A DNA stretch of 46,023 bases from positions 1 to 46,023 of IMG/VR virus record IMGVR_UViG_3300032309_001302; one strand, given 5' to 3'. Position numbers and translations under genes: made by a program. Shown one piece after another: positions 25,112-33,452 of the stretch. The number at the start of each line of letters is the position of its first letter. The first letter of the stretch is position 1. Under the pieces are notes generated by a model. The model worked only from the letters and a program-made list of their open reading frames with translations. It was not told the DNA's origin and made no database searches. The DNA is from a virus.

Positions 25112-25150
25112 TTAAGGGGGACAGGAGAGTGAACTCCCGCCCCCCATTAA
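25112..25150 (-). terminator. Probable hairpin terminator after major capsid gene
   Basis: GGGGG at 25116-25120 pairs with CCCCC at 25141-25145. An inner GGAG/CTCC helix (25124-25127 with 25134-25137) lies across a symmetric 3x3 internal loop, and TTAA/TTAA extends the base of the stem. The following U-tract is poor on the minus strand, so it may attenuate rather than terminate, or serve mainly as an mRNA-stabilising hairpin. Confidence 0.55.
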
Positions 25151-25166
25151 AGGTACTGTTTACAGA

Positions 25167-26300
25167 TTATGAATCTGAAGCAGAGTCAGCGAATGCGATT
25201 GCATCCTCTTCTTCCCACTGAATACCAAAGCGGACGAATACTGTGTACTCAATTGTGTCCTTCTTTGCTACGTATTCACGGTTTACAGTGATGTCACGCT
25301 GGAATCCCCATACACGGTTTGCAGGGAATGTCAAGTCGATATAGCCTGCTGGGTAGTAAGGAACTTCCTGAACTTCAATTCCGAGAACACGAGTTGTACG
25401 TGCTCCACCGAATGTCTGTCCGATACCATCAAGGTATGACTGGCGGTTTGCCTGGGTTGATCCTGGCATCTGGCCTGAGAATGCTTCTGCAACTGCATCA
25501 GCGAGTGTACCGTTATTCTTAACGATTCCGCCGAATGCATCTGTACCTGCGTAGAACTTAAGATTGTTCTTAAGTGCACGGTACTTACGTGGCATTGCAT
25601 TGATGATGCCCTGCATTACATCAGGTGTCCAAGCATTATCTGCTACGGTTACTACTGACTCATGTGCATCGTTGTTTGTCTTTACCTTGTTGATAAAGCC
25701 TGGCATGATTGACAAGAATGAACCTGTCGCTCCGTCACCATTGATAGCGAGATCTTCGATATCATTTGCGAATGCGTTTGTCATCAAGCGTACCAAGTGA
25801 TCTTCTAGAGCGTCACCTTCTACACCATCTTCCAATGATTCTGCTGTTACTTCCCAATCAAGACGAATCTTCTTGGTAGTAAGTTCGACCTTAGAGAATG
25901 TTGCACCTGTGTTTGTGTAGTTACCAACTGCTTGCGCTGCTGCACGAATTACACGCTCACCGACGTTTACCTTCTCAAGTTCCATAGAATTAGCCTTCAT
26001 TGTTACACGACGGCCATCCTTTGCTAATACTGTTGCATCCCAAACATAGTCGATAAAACGACGTGCCTGCTCAGGGCGCAAAATTCCAGAAGCCGCTGAA
26101 CCACTAGGGTTAACAGCGTTTGCTCCGCTTGTAGTTCCAAGAGTTGCTGTTGGAATGTTGCCCAGTGTGTCTGCTCCTGGGTTTGATACTCCACCAATTC
26201 CACCTGATGCGAAAGCACCTTGACCCTGGTAAAGTCCTGGTGCTGTTGCACCTAGATCTCCTGCAGCGCCTGGCTGGTTTTTGATTATTTCTTCTGACAT
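25167..26300 (-). CDS. Major capsid protein (HK97 fold)
   Basis: A 377-residue protein. The ATG at 26300 follows a near-perfect AGGAGGT seven bases upstream; an in-frame ATG nine codons earlier has no such site and overlaps the protease gene. The N-terminal 70 residues are Gly/Ala-rich. They are followed by GILRPEQARRFIDYVWDATV, KVELTTKKIRLDWEVTAESLED, then EDLAINGDGATGSFLSIMPGF and the C-terminal TVFVRFGIQWEEEDAIAFADS. This is the HK97-type capsid pattern: N-arm, E-loop beta strands, the spine helix and P-domain. It lies after protease and scaffold as expected. Confidence 0.9.
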   Translation of the reverse strand: MSEEIIKNQPGAAGDLGATAPGLYQGQGAFASGGIGGVSNPGADTLGNIPTATLGTTSGANAVNPSGSAASGILRPEQARRFIDYVWDATVLAKDGRRVTMKANSMELEKVNVGERVIRAAAQAVGNYTNTGATFSKVELTTKKIRLDWEVTAESLEDGVEGDALEDHLVRLMTNAFANDIEDLAINGDGATGSFLSIMPGFINKVKTNNDAHESVVTVADNAWTPDVMQGIINAMPRKYRALKNNLKFYAGTDAFGGIVKNNGTLADAVAEAFSGQMPGSTQANRQSYLDGIGQTFGGARTTRVLGIEVQEVPYYPAGYIDLTFPANRVWGFQRDITVNREYVAKKDTIEYTVFVRFGIQWEEEDAIAFADSASDS

Positions 26301-26323
26301 ATTGTCACCTCCTAGTGATTTGT

Positions 26324-26902
26324 TCATTTGAATAGATCGGCTGTTTTGAGGAAACTACCGCCCCATAGGGATTTTTCAACCATTTCAGGTTGAGACTGAA
26401 AGATATCGCCGATATCTCCAGACTTTCGGAATGCGGTTTCTGCTTCCACAGCGTCTACTCGTTTTCCAAATTCGTTAAATTCATTTGATACTGCTGCAAT
26501 ATCTTTTGCAACTGCTACAAATGAATCCTTTACTGTATCAACGTCAACCTTTGAAGACTTAAGAAGTTCTACTTCTGCCTGCAAAGACTTTACTGTTGAC
26601 ACTAGATCGCTAAAGGCTGATTCTAGAGTATTTTTCATTTCAGTAACTGCGTCTGCAATTACTTCTTCTGACTTAGATACTTCTACAACTGCTTCTGTTA
26701 CTGTTTCAACTGCTTCAGCATCTTCTGCTTTAGCAATCTCTTCTGCTACAACTTCGTCTGCCTTGACAACATCTGTTGTCTCAACCTCTTCTGCCTTAGC
26801 AACTTCTTCAATAACTTCTGCAACTGATGCATCTGCCTCTGGAGCGACCACAACATCTTCAATTACGTCTGTCTTTTCAACTTGTGTTTTTGATTTTGTC
26901 AT
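26324..26902 (-). CDS. Internal-start scaffold protein (nested in protease gene)
   Basis: Same reading frame as the protease gene, starting at ATG 26902 (MTKSKTQVEKTDVIED). It encodes 192 residues, mostly acidic helix, ending at the shared stop. The AAGGAGGT site seven bases upstream is as strong as those of the highly expressed genes. The nested arrangement matches the lambda C/Nu3 pattern, in which scaffold outnumbers protease. The second product is inferred from the start signal, not proven. Confidence 0.75.
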   Translation of the reverse strand: MTKSKTQVEKTDVIEDVVVAPEADASVAEVIEEVAKAEEVETTDVVKADEVVAEEIAKAEDAEAVETVTEAVVEVSKSEEVIADAVTEMKNTLESAFSDLVSTVKSLQAEVELLKSSKVDVDTVKDSFVAVAKDIAAVSNEFNEFGKRVDAVEAETAFRKSGDIGDIFQSQPEMVEKSLWGGSFLKTADLFK

Positions 26903-27661
26903 AGGTTGTACCTCCTTGTTAATCTTAGAAGTATTAATGCCTTTAGCACTATCAACTAAGAATTTTATCATTGTTGTTTTTTCATCATCCGTTTTTTCAA
27001 CGAACCCTATATTTTCCATCTGCTCTCCAGTAACGGGGCTAAGTTCTGACTCATTTTCAGATGATATAACAATTCCACTTTCTTTATCGTAAAAAACATT
27101 TTCTAATACTGTTGAATCTCCCTTGATAACATCTACGCCATCAACCTTTTCAACTGACACGATATTTGCAAACTGATTTGCTGGGGAATCTACAAGACTC
27201 AACTCAACTAAATCATAATCCTTAATAATTCTAATCTGTGTTTCTGACTTCTCATCATATCCATCATCCCACTTATTCATTCTTCCGCCAATAGAAAAAC
27301 CAGTTAGTGTTCCATCTAGAACCTTTTCCCAAGTGTCTTGTGCACCTTTTGAAACATAGGCAGATACAAAAACACCCTTATAAAATTTCTTTGATTCTGG
27401 ATCAAAATACTTATCTTCTTTAAAGTTAACCATCTTACCAACTGCTAGTGGCTGGTGCATTTCTCTAATGTTTCCACGAAACTTTGCAAAGGCATTCATT
27501 GATGCTTCTGATGTTACGATGTCCATCTGCTTGTCAAGGTTATCTAGTGATGCAAAACCTGAAACGATACGACGCTCTTTGTCTACCTTACTAAAAGGCA
27601 TTGAAAGACGAAGATTTTCCCCATCTGAATTCCAATGGGCTTTGGATATATTGCTCACCAT
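26324..27661 (-). CDS. Prohead protease with in-frame C-terminal scaffold
   Basis: A 445-residue protein. The first 170 residues are the HK97-type (S78/U35) prohead protease. They include FSKVDKERRIVSGFAS and the catalytic His69 in REMHQPLAVGK, Ser123 in GFSIGGRMNKWD and an acidic partner near Glu153 in DYDLVELSLVDSPAN. Residues after about 254 form an Ala/Glu/Val-rich acidic helical scaffold region (EEVAKAEEVETTDVV) with a predicted coiled coil. Met254 at 26902 has a near-consensus ribosome-binding site, so a separate 192-residue scaffold is probably also made from the same gene. The scaffold would be cleaved during head maturation. Confidence 0.9.
   Translation of the reverse strand: MVSNISKAHWNSDGENLRLSMPFSKVDKERRIVSGFASLDNLDKQMDIVTSEASMNAFAKFRGNIREMHQPLAVGKMVNFKEDKYFDPESKKFYKGVFVSAYVSKGAQDTWEKVLDGTLTGFSIGGRMNKWDDGYDEKSETQIRIIKDYDLVELSLVDSPANQFANIVSVEKVDGVDVIKGDSTVLENVFYDKESGIVISSENESELSPVTGEQMENIGFVEKTDDEKTTMIKFLVDSAKGINTSKINKEVQPMTKSKTQVEKTDVIEDVVVAPEADASVAEVIEEVAKAEEVETTDVVKADEVVAEEIAKAEDAEAVETVTEAVVEVSKSEEVIADAVTEMKNTLESAFSDLVSTVKSLQAEVELLKSSKVDVDTVKDSFVAVAKDIAAVSNEFNEFGKRVDAVEAETAFRKSGDIGDIFQSQPEMVEKSLWGGSFLKTADLFK
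26910..26917 (-). promoter_or_regulatory. Internal ribosome-binding site for nested scaffold
   Basis: AAGGAGGT on the minus strand, seven bases before the in-frame ATG at 26902, inside the protease reading frame. It is the strongest Shine-Dalgarno in this gene and stronger than the GGGGG (11 bases) before the full-length start. Confidence 0.8.
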
Positions 27662-27713
27662 TATATTATAAACCCCCTTTTACACATATATCATAATATG
27701 GACATATGGGACA

Positions 27714-29306
27714 CTATGGAGTTTTTCTTCCCTCTCCCTTTGGGGCTCTTCCAGCAACAGTAGATGTGCTGTCAGAATTGTTATTTGTTCTTGCAGAGTC
27801 TCTTGCTCTTGTAGTTGTTGCCTCTGCTGCTGCAGTTGCTTTAAGGTCTAAGACTTCATCTCCACCCTCACGCTGTGGCATATCCAAAAGAACTCTTGCT
27901 TCATTTGGTGTCATAATCTGATTCTTAACATATCTCTCAAGAATTTGAGACTGTGCTATTTCATCAGTAAGAGTTAGTTCATTAAAGACAAACTCAAGAA
28001 TATCTGTTTTTTCACGAACAATTTTATTGATCATTTTTTCAATTTGTCTTTGTGCTGGTCTTGCTACCTGCTCCTTAAAGGTGCGATCCTGTGCAAGTGC
28101 TGCTGCAATAGATCCAGAATCGCCACCTCCAAGTTTAGACAGTGGCACTTGATGTGCGACCAGGATGTCATCACGGTTTTGTTTACGATACTCTTTAAAA
28201 GAGCCGTCTTGTATTCCGTCTTCGATGGGATCCATTTTAAATTCTACTTTGTTATTTTCGCTATCACCTGGAAGTGGAATATACAGCGTTCTGTGTGATT
28301 GCCCTCTGAGATTTGTTTGCAAGAATCTAAACATCTTATCTTCTGCGTCTCCAGAAAGTTTTGCACCCTTCAGTGTTACAACGTATCTTGGTACTGCTTT
28401 GTTTGCAAAGTAATCAATGTTATATTGAGATGCAAGAGCATCTCCTGCAAGTGAGTTAATAGCAGACATAATGTCTGGCACTCCATAAAATGTATTAAGA
28501 GGTGAGTATTGCTTGAAGTGAATAATCTCATTTGGTCTGGCATCTGTAGTTAGAGGGTTCTGATTCTTTGCTCCAAAGTTACGGAAGTAAACAATCTTGT
28601 TTCCAATGATTTGGACATAGCCATCCTTGATTCTTCTAACACGCATAGTTGTAGAAGGAATGTGCCCGACATACCCAATTTCTCCACGAGTAGTTCTTCC
28701 TATTTCTAAATATCCATTTCCAGTAGACTGCAGATCTGTATAAACCTTTTCCATAGTTGCTGTAAATGAGTCATCATCGTTAAGAGATTCTAACCAATCA
28801 CGCATTTCAATCTTTGCTCGTTCAATTCTTTTTCTTGCTTTTTGTGTTGCACTATTATCTTCTGACGATTCAAGTCTCATCATTGTTCTTTGAGAAACCT
28901 TAAACTCATATCCAAGCCCAACGATGTTTTCTACCTTTGCATCAATTGCTGCGTGGTTTGCAAATGATGTATCATAATAGTTTGCCAATTCATATAAGTT
29001 CCATGGTGGAGTAATAACATCAAACATTCCGTAGCCGTTTACATACACTAGGCCTGGGTTTATTTCTTTTGACTGCGCTCCATCAATACCGCTTTTTCCA
29101 GCAAGGGCTGCAGTTGTATATCGATTTGTTGGTTCAACCATTTTTGTTGAGGATCTGCTTATTCGTCTTTTAAAATTTGCTTCTAGTCCATCAAGAGATT
29201 TTAATGAATCCCAATTCCCGTTAAATGGATCAGATTTTGAAAAAGTATCATCTTTCTTTATCGCATCATCAATTCTAGCGCCGATTTCGTATTCGTTATC
29301 TTCCAT
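27714..29306 (-). CDS. Portal protein
   Basis: A 530-residue protein. After a polar N-terminus comes DVITPPWNLYELANYYDTSF and AKVENIVGLGYEF, then TGNGYLEIGRTTRGEIGYV, then NEIIHFKQYSPLNTFYGVPDIMSA, a hallmark of the SPP1/HK97-type portal (F-H-x3-P...YG.S/P.....). QNRDDILVAHQVPLSKLGG follows, then the long stem/crown helices (RQIEKMINKIVREKTDILEF) and NEARVLLDMPQREGGDE. It would form the 12-subunit ring through which DNA enters. It lies directly upstream of the protease. No terminase is next to it in this window. Confidence 0.92.
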   Translation of the reverse strand: MEDNEYEIGARIDDAIKKDDTFSKSDPFNGNWDSLKSLDGLEANFKRRISRSSTKMVEPTNRYTTAALAGKSGIDGAQSKEINPGLVYVNGYGMFDVITPPWNLYELANYYDTSFANHAAIDAKVENIVGLGYEFKVSQRTMMRLESSEDNSATQKARKRIERAKIEMRDWLESLNDDDSFTATMEKVYTDLQSTGNGYLEIGRTTRGEIGYVGHIPSTTMRVRRIKDGYVQIIGNKIVYFRNFGAKNQNPLTTDARPNEIIHFKQYSPLNTFYGVPDIMSAINSLAGDALASQYNIDYFANKAVPRYVVTLKGAKLSGDAEDKMFRFLQTNLRGQSHRTLYIPLPGDSENNKVEFKMDPIEDGIQDGSFKEYRKQNRDDILVAHQVPLSKLGGGDSGSIAAALAQDRTFKEQVARPAQRQIEKMINKIVREKTDILEFVFNELTLTDEIAQSQILERYVKNQIMTPNEARVLLDMPQREGGDEVLDLKATAAAEATTTRARDSARTNNNSDSTSTVAGRAPKGEGRKTP

Positions 29307-29308
29307 AA

Positions 29309-29695
29309 TTACTCTTCATCTCCATACTTAGCAATTGTATCTTTTGCTGCTTGTACTGCTCCAAGGTCATTTAGATTTGGAATAAGTCCAGCCTTCATAC
29401 GATCAACTTGCTCAGAATATTCTTCTTCAGAAACTCTTGTTAGTCCTGGAACAAACACACAAGTTCCATCTCCTGGATCTCCATAATGCATTGCAGTCTT
29501 TTTTAATTCTGCTATTCTAGAGATATCATTTTTGTCTGACGGGATATTAAGTACAGAGCCATTACCGTCTGTAAACCATTTACCATTAGCCTTTTTGTAT
29601 ACATATAAGCCCCAGTCATAGTTCTTCTCAATGACTTGACGTCTAACATTTTTTACAATAGGTTGACCAGTTTTTGGGTCTATAAGCGAATCCAT
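29309..29695 (-). CDS. Conserved-looking hypothetical protein upstream of portal
   Basis: A 128-residue protein, two bases before the portal start. It begins MDSLIDPKTGQPIVKNVRRQ, then YDWGLYVYKKANGKWFTDGN and ends NDLGAVQAAKDTIAKYGDEE. No domain that I recognise. Similar short proteins precede portal genes in some actinophages, so a head-associated or packaging-related role is possible. No Shine-Dalgarno is seen. TGGTATACT at 29703-29711 ends seven bases before the ATG, implying a leaderless message that would also carry the portal gene. Confidence 0.72.
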   Translation of the reverse strand: MDSLIDPKTGQPIVKNVRRQVIEKNYDWGLYVYKKANGKWFTDGNGSVLNIPSDKNDISRIAELKKTAMHYGDPGDGTCVFVPGLTRVSEEEYSEQVDRMKAGLIPNLNDLGAVQAAKDTIAKYGDEE

Positions 29696-29702
29696 AACTA
29701 CA

Positions 29703-29711
29703 AGTATACCA
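29703..29711 (-). promoter_or_regulatory. Extended -10 promoter with leaderless spacing, TGGTATACT
   Basis: TATACT at 29703-29708 preceded by TGG, seven bases before the ATG at 29695. The motif is the same as that before the tail chaperone at 21324-21332, including the following TTGTA. Confidence 0.62.
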
Positions 29712-29713
29712 TA

Positions 29714-32700
29714 TTAGACTGGATCTTGTACGAATTGATTCCAGTTCACATCTGTAAACACAGTGTATGAGTACCCGCCGAAACTAATTGGTCTATCGTC
29801 ATCAACAATAACCTTGTTTGTTCCAGTGTAACTCTTATAAACATCCGAAGGATTTACACCATAATAACTGGTTTCTGATAAAACAAGGACTTTATTCCAG
29901 TTAAACGATCCAGTATCCCAGAACTTCCAGTCAAGTTCATATGATCCCAGAACCTTAACTCTAAACCATGGTCTTTCGGCTATGTTCTGAACTTCTTGCA
30001 AATTTGTAGACTGATAGTAAGAAATGCTATTAAATAGTAGTGGGCCAGTTAATCTTATAGCCCCCTCAAAAAATGAAAAATTTAAACTGCTTGAGAAATT
30101 AATACCAAGGAATCCCCACTCTTGAAGAGTTAATACTGGCTCCTTAACAATCTTTCCATTCCAATAAAAGCCAATTCCATCTTGAACAAGTCCTGTATTT
30201 GCATCTATTGCATAAATTTTTGCTCTTCTTCCTGTTGCATCAGTAGCAACCATATAAAACTTTATGTATGACTCTTTACTTTGTATTTCAAATATTTGTG
30301 TTGGCGCATATGGAAAATAGTCTCCATCAAATCTTACTGCCATCTGCATTGCTATTACTTTAAATCCATCTGCCCTGCTTGTATTTATAGGAATTGCTAA
30401 ACCTCTGTTTATAAGTGGATCATATTTACCCCTTAATTGAATACCACTTGTTTTTGTTAAATACAAATATGGAGATGAACCAGTATATATTGAAAAAGGA
30501 TTGTTCTTTTTAAAATTATAATAAATACCAGTTTTTGTATATGGGTATAGAGGTGTTCCAAACCTTGTTCCAATAGGACTTGCATCAGACTCATTGAGTG
30601 CTTGTGAGGAATAAGAAAGTTTTTTAATTGCCACATTATTTGTTTCTGAATTTTTTACATTTATTTCTACATGTGTGACAATTGATAAATCATTAAAGTC
30701 TACCCCTGTTGGAGGATAAATAATCATGTTATCAACAACCTCATATTTTGTTGTCATCCAGTCTGATCCAGGAACTAGCACTCCATCTCTCGAAGGCCTT
30801 TCTGTTTTTGTAAAATAATAATAAGTTTGATTTGCACCTAACTCTGTATATTGAAAAGTTACATAAGATTTTACAACTGCGCCGTCAGTGTCATATCTAT
30901 AATCTTTTGCTATCTTATTTTTTAAGTCTTCATAATCATTATATCCAGTAAACAGATAGTTATCTAGTGAAGTATAAGTTCTTTGAATTGGAATACCGTA
31001 CTGATCTGATAAGTCTGCATATGTCCAACTTTCTGGTTCTGTTTCTATTGCTACAGTCTTTGATGGTACTGGATAGTCAATATTAAACTGAATAAAGTCA
31101 AGATCAAAATATTGATCCCCTCGCTTATCAAGAACAGACTCAGCAAAATATGTTAAAGGAAGTTGGTCTTCCCAATATGCGCTTGCGGACACGGCAAGTT
31201 TGTATGTATCAAAAACAATTTCTGGCAAAAGAGTATAACTTGCAACGTGATCTAAAAGAAAATCTTCTTCAATAACTATTACGCCTCCACCAGTAAGTGC
31301 TCCATTCACCGTGTCTGTTATAGCACCTGATGGTGACATAGATGTTGTATCTATTCCTCCATCTACGTTAATCAACTGGTTGTTTTGATAGACAGCAAAA
31401 AGGTCTTCATTCCATACTGGAACACCTATCTCATTAAATAGGGTTCGAATTTTTTGAAAGTTATAGGCTGTGCAAAGCCCAATACTATATATTTTTCCAG
31501 TAAAAGTTGACTCTCCATCTTTATTACCACCAACATACATTCTTAAGTCTGATAAAGATCCAAAGAAATCTGATGCTGGGTTTCCAAACCTAGAAACAAA
31601 TAATGGAATATTAATTCCTACATCAACCAATTCTCCAGACTCACCTATCAAGGGTGAATAGACTGTCTCAGTAACTCCATTATAATTTATTTTATAAGAT
31701 ATTTGATTGTTTAATAATTGTATTAAAAAATAACTATTTGTATTTTCTTTTTCTATTCTAAAAAGTGTTTGCACGGAACTTGAAGTTTCTGGCAATCCAA
31801 AACAGCCGTAAACTGCCTGAATTGAGTTTTGCATAAAATCAAGATTTTTAAAGAAAATATAACCAGACTCTGAATTCCAAGATGTGTTTGGTCTAAATGA
31901 AAAAAAGTTTTTTGTGTCTGATGATTGAACCAGTTTACAGTCTGATAAAAGTTCATTTTCTGTTTTTGATGACAAAACTATTTCTGGAAGAGAGTGAGAT
32001 AAAACAGAAAGATTTTTATTAGAAACTGAAACGTTATCGCTAAATCCTTGGCTCCAAGAGCCAATTTTTGGATATGAATAATTTGATGTGTAGTCTGCAA
32101 ATGAATAGTCAATAAAAACAGATGTGCCACTGTAAGAAGTATTAATGTTTTCTGGAATATCTACACCTTGGCCAAAAATAAATCTTCTTTTTGCAACAGA
32201 CGCAGACACAATGTATGGATAGATTCCAACGCAGTCAATTTCTATAGGATATACATCTTCGTGTGCATAAAACCCTATCCAGTCTTGATCTTTATCTCCA
32301 TCAAGCATAGATGGTAAAGAAAGAGATTCAGTTATATAACTTAAAGAAAGAACCTCTTGACCATTAATAACCAACGAAGATGTATTTTTTCCAACTCTTA
32401 AATGTATCAGCATTGGCCTTGTCCACTCGCCAACATAATAAGTCTTATACTGATCTCCTATTTTTAATCCTATACACGGACCATCAACATATATACCGTC
32501 GTCAGAGGCTACTGGTCCAATTATTCTTTTTCTATCGTTGCTGTAAGAATTTATTCTTAGCCATGTTTCAAGAGTATACTGTTTAAATTTTCCAGCCTCA
32601 TTTAAAAGACCAACGCCAGGAATTATTAATGAAGGATTTTCTCCATTTGGATACATTGTTGTTAAACCAGAAGTTCCATAAACAATAGGGATTCCTGAAT

Positions 32701-33427
32701 TTTTTGCTTTAAGCATATTGTCTGAAACTAAGTAGTAAGCATTTAACTCTTGCAAACCGTAGCACTTTGCAATAATTCCTTTTTGTGGAGCAATTGATAT
32801 TGTTGAAGGTATGTCAATTGGCTCAATCCCAAGTGAGGTAGAAGCAAACTCTTCTGACCACTGACCAAGGCTTATGCCATTTACCAAAAATACATCTTCT
32901 GTTTCTGATCCACCAATGAAGTTAATCTTAAAAACTAATCTTATATTTGTGCTATCTGGAGGTGTATCAAATGTTTCTGAGACAAATATCCAGTTACTAT
33001 TTATCACTGTGTCATAGTTTTTTAAATGAGTTATGTCTTGTCCACTTGTTGTGTCTATGTATTGATATCCAATTTCAAAGCCAGCAATATATGCACTTTC
33101 AGAATAAAAATATCCACCTACAGAAAAAGTATTTAGATAGTCATTAAAATCTTGTATATTCATTATGTCATTGCTTGTTGCAATTATAGATGCAGATTCG
33201 TTATCTGTTGGTGTAGCAGTTATTTTTCCTACATAACTATTTATAAATGGTTCGTCTACTGATTCAGTATAGGCTTCATAAGTACCGCCGACTATTGTCC
33301 AGTTTATTAGATTTCTTTGAGTTTCTGAAATTAAAGAAATATAGTCTGCTTTGTCATCCAATGCCCATAGGCCAGTCGGATGCTCAGCAAAGACTTTTTC
33401 GGCATATAGGTTTGAAGGACTAGACAT
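29714..33427 (-). CDS. Large structural protein with LamG-like domains
   Basis: A 1237-residue protein. The N-terminus (NLYAEKVFAEHPTGLWALDD) is a signature seen in actinophage minor tail or fibre proteins. At least one LamG/concanavalin sandwich is visible: YTLETWLRINSYS, then a strand pair, and THLRVG-like 'LIHLRVGKNTSSLVINGQ'. A second likely copy lies near the C-terminus (IFEIQSKESYIKFYMVATD). Most of the rest is beta-rich with aromatic repeats. It probably binds glycans on the host surface or decorates the virion. Its place between the reductase and portal is unusual. The start has a -10-like TGGTAAAAT nine bases above and no Shine-Dalgarno. Confidence 0.8.
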   Translation of the reverse strand: MSSPSNLYAEKVFAEHPTGLWALDDKADYISLISETQRNLINWTIVGGTYEAYTESVDEPFINSYVGKITATPTDNESASIIATSNDIMNIQDFNDYLNTFSVGGYFYSESAYIAGFEIGYQYIDTTSGQDITHLKNYDTVINSNWIFVSETFDTPPDSTNIRLVFKINFIGGSETEDVFLVNGISLGQWSEEFASTSLGIEPIDIPSTISIAPQKGIIAKCYGLQELNAYYLVSDNMLKAKNSGIPIVYGTSGLTTMYPNGENPSLIIPGVGLLNEAGKFKQYTLETWLRINSYSNDRKRIIGPVASDDGIYVDGPCIGLKIGDQYKTYYVGEWTRPMLIHLRVGKNTSSLVINGQEVLSLSYITESLSLPSMLDGDKDQDWIGFYAHEDVYPIEIDCVGIYPYIVSASVAKRRFIFGQGVDIPENINTSYSGTSVFIDYSFADYTSNYSYPKIGSWSQGFSDNVSVSNKNLSVLSHSLPEIVLSSKTENELLSDCKLVQSSDTKNFFSFRPNTSWNSESGYIFFKNLDFMQNSIQAVYGCFGLPETSSSVQTLFRIEKENTNSYFLIQLLNNQISYKINYNGVTETVYSPLIGESGELVDVGINIPLFVSRFGNPASDFFGSLSDLRMYVGGNKDGESTFTGKIYSIGLCTAYNFQKIRTLFNEIGVPVWNEDLFAVYQNNQLINVDGGIDTTSMSPSGAITDTVNGALTGGGVIVIEEDFLLDHVASYTLLPEIVFDTYKLAVSASAYWEDQLPLTYFAESVLDKRGDQYFDLDFIQFNIDYPVPSKTVAIETEPESWTYADLSDQYGIPIQRTYTSLDNYLFTGYNDYEDLKNKIAKDYRYDTDGAVVKSYVTFQYTELGANQTYYYFTKTERPSRDGVLVPGSDWMTTKYEVVDNMIIYPPTGVDFNDLSIVTHVEINVKNSETNNVAIKKLSYSSQALNESDASPIGTRFGTPLYPYTKTGIYYNFKKNNPFSIYTGSSPYLYLTKTSGIQLRGKYDPLINRGLAIPINTSRADGFKVIAMQMAVRFDGDYFPYAPTQIFEIQSKESYIKFYMVATDATGRRAKIYAIDANTGLVQDGIGFYWNGKIVKEPVLTLQEWGFLGINFSSSLNFSFFEGAIRLTGPLLFNSISYYQSTNLQEVQNIAERPWFRVKVLGSYELDWKFWDTGSFNWNKVLVLSETSYYGVNPSDVYKSYTGTNKVIVDDDRPISFGGYSYTVFTDVNWNQFVQDPV

Positions 33428-33436
33428 TATAAGTCT

Positions 33437-33445
33437 ATTTTACCA
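33437..33445 (-). promoter_or_regulatory. Extended -10-like element, TGGTAAAAT
   Basis: TGGTAAAAT on the minus strand nine bases above the ATG at 33427, with no ribosome-binding site between. Its hexamer (TAAAAT) is one base off TATAAT, so it is weaker support than the others. Confidence 0.45.
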
Positions 33446-33452
33446 CAGAAGA

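Noticed and set aside
26301-26327. Earlier ATG for the major capsid gene (nine extra codons)
   Set aside because: It encodes MNKSLGGDN across the AGGAGGT site that serves the ATG at 26300.
27662-27713. AT-rich gap between portal and protease as a promoter or terminator
   Set aside because: It has TATAAT-like strings and a weak CATAT...ATATG symmetry, but no TGn extension, proper spacing or stable hairpin.
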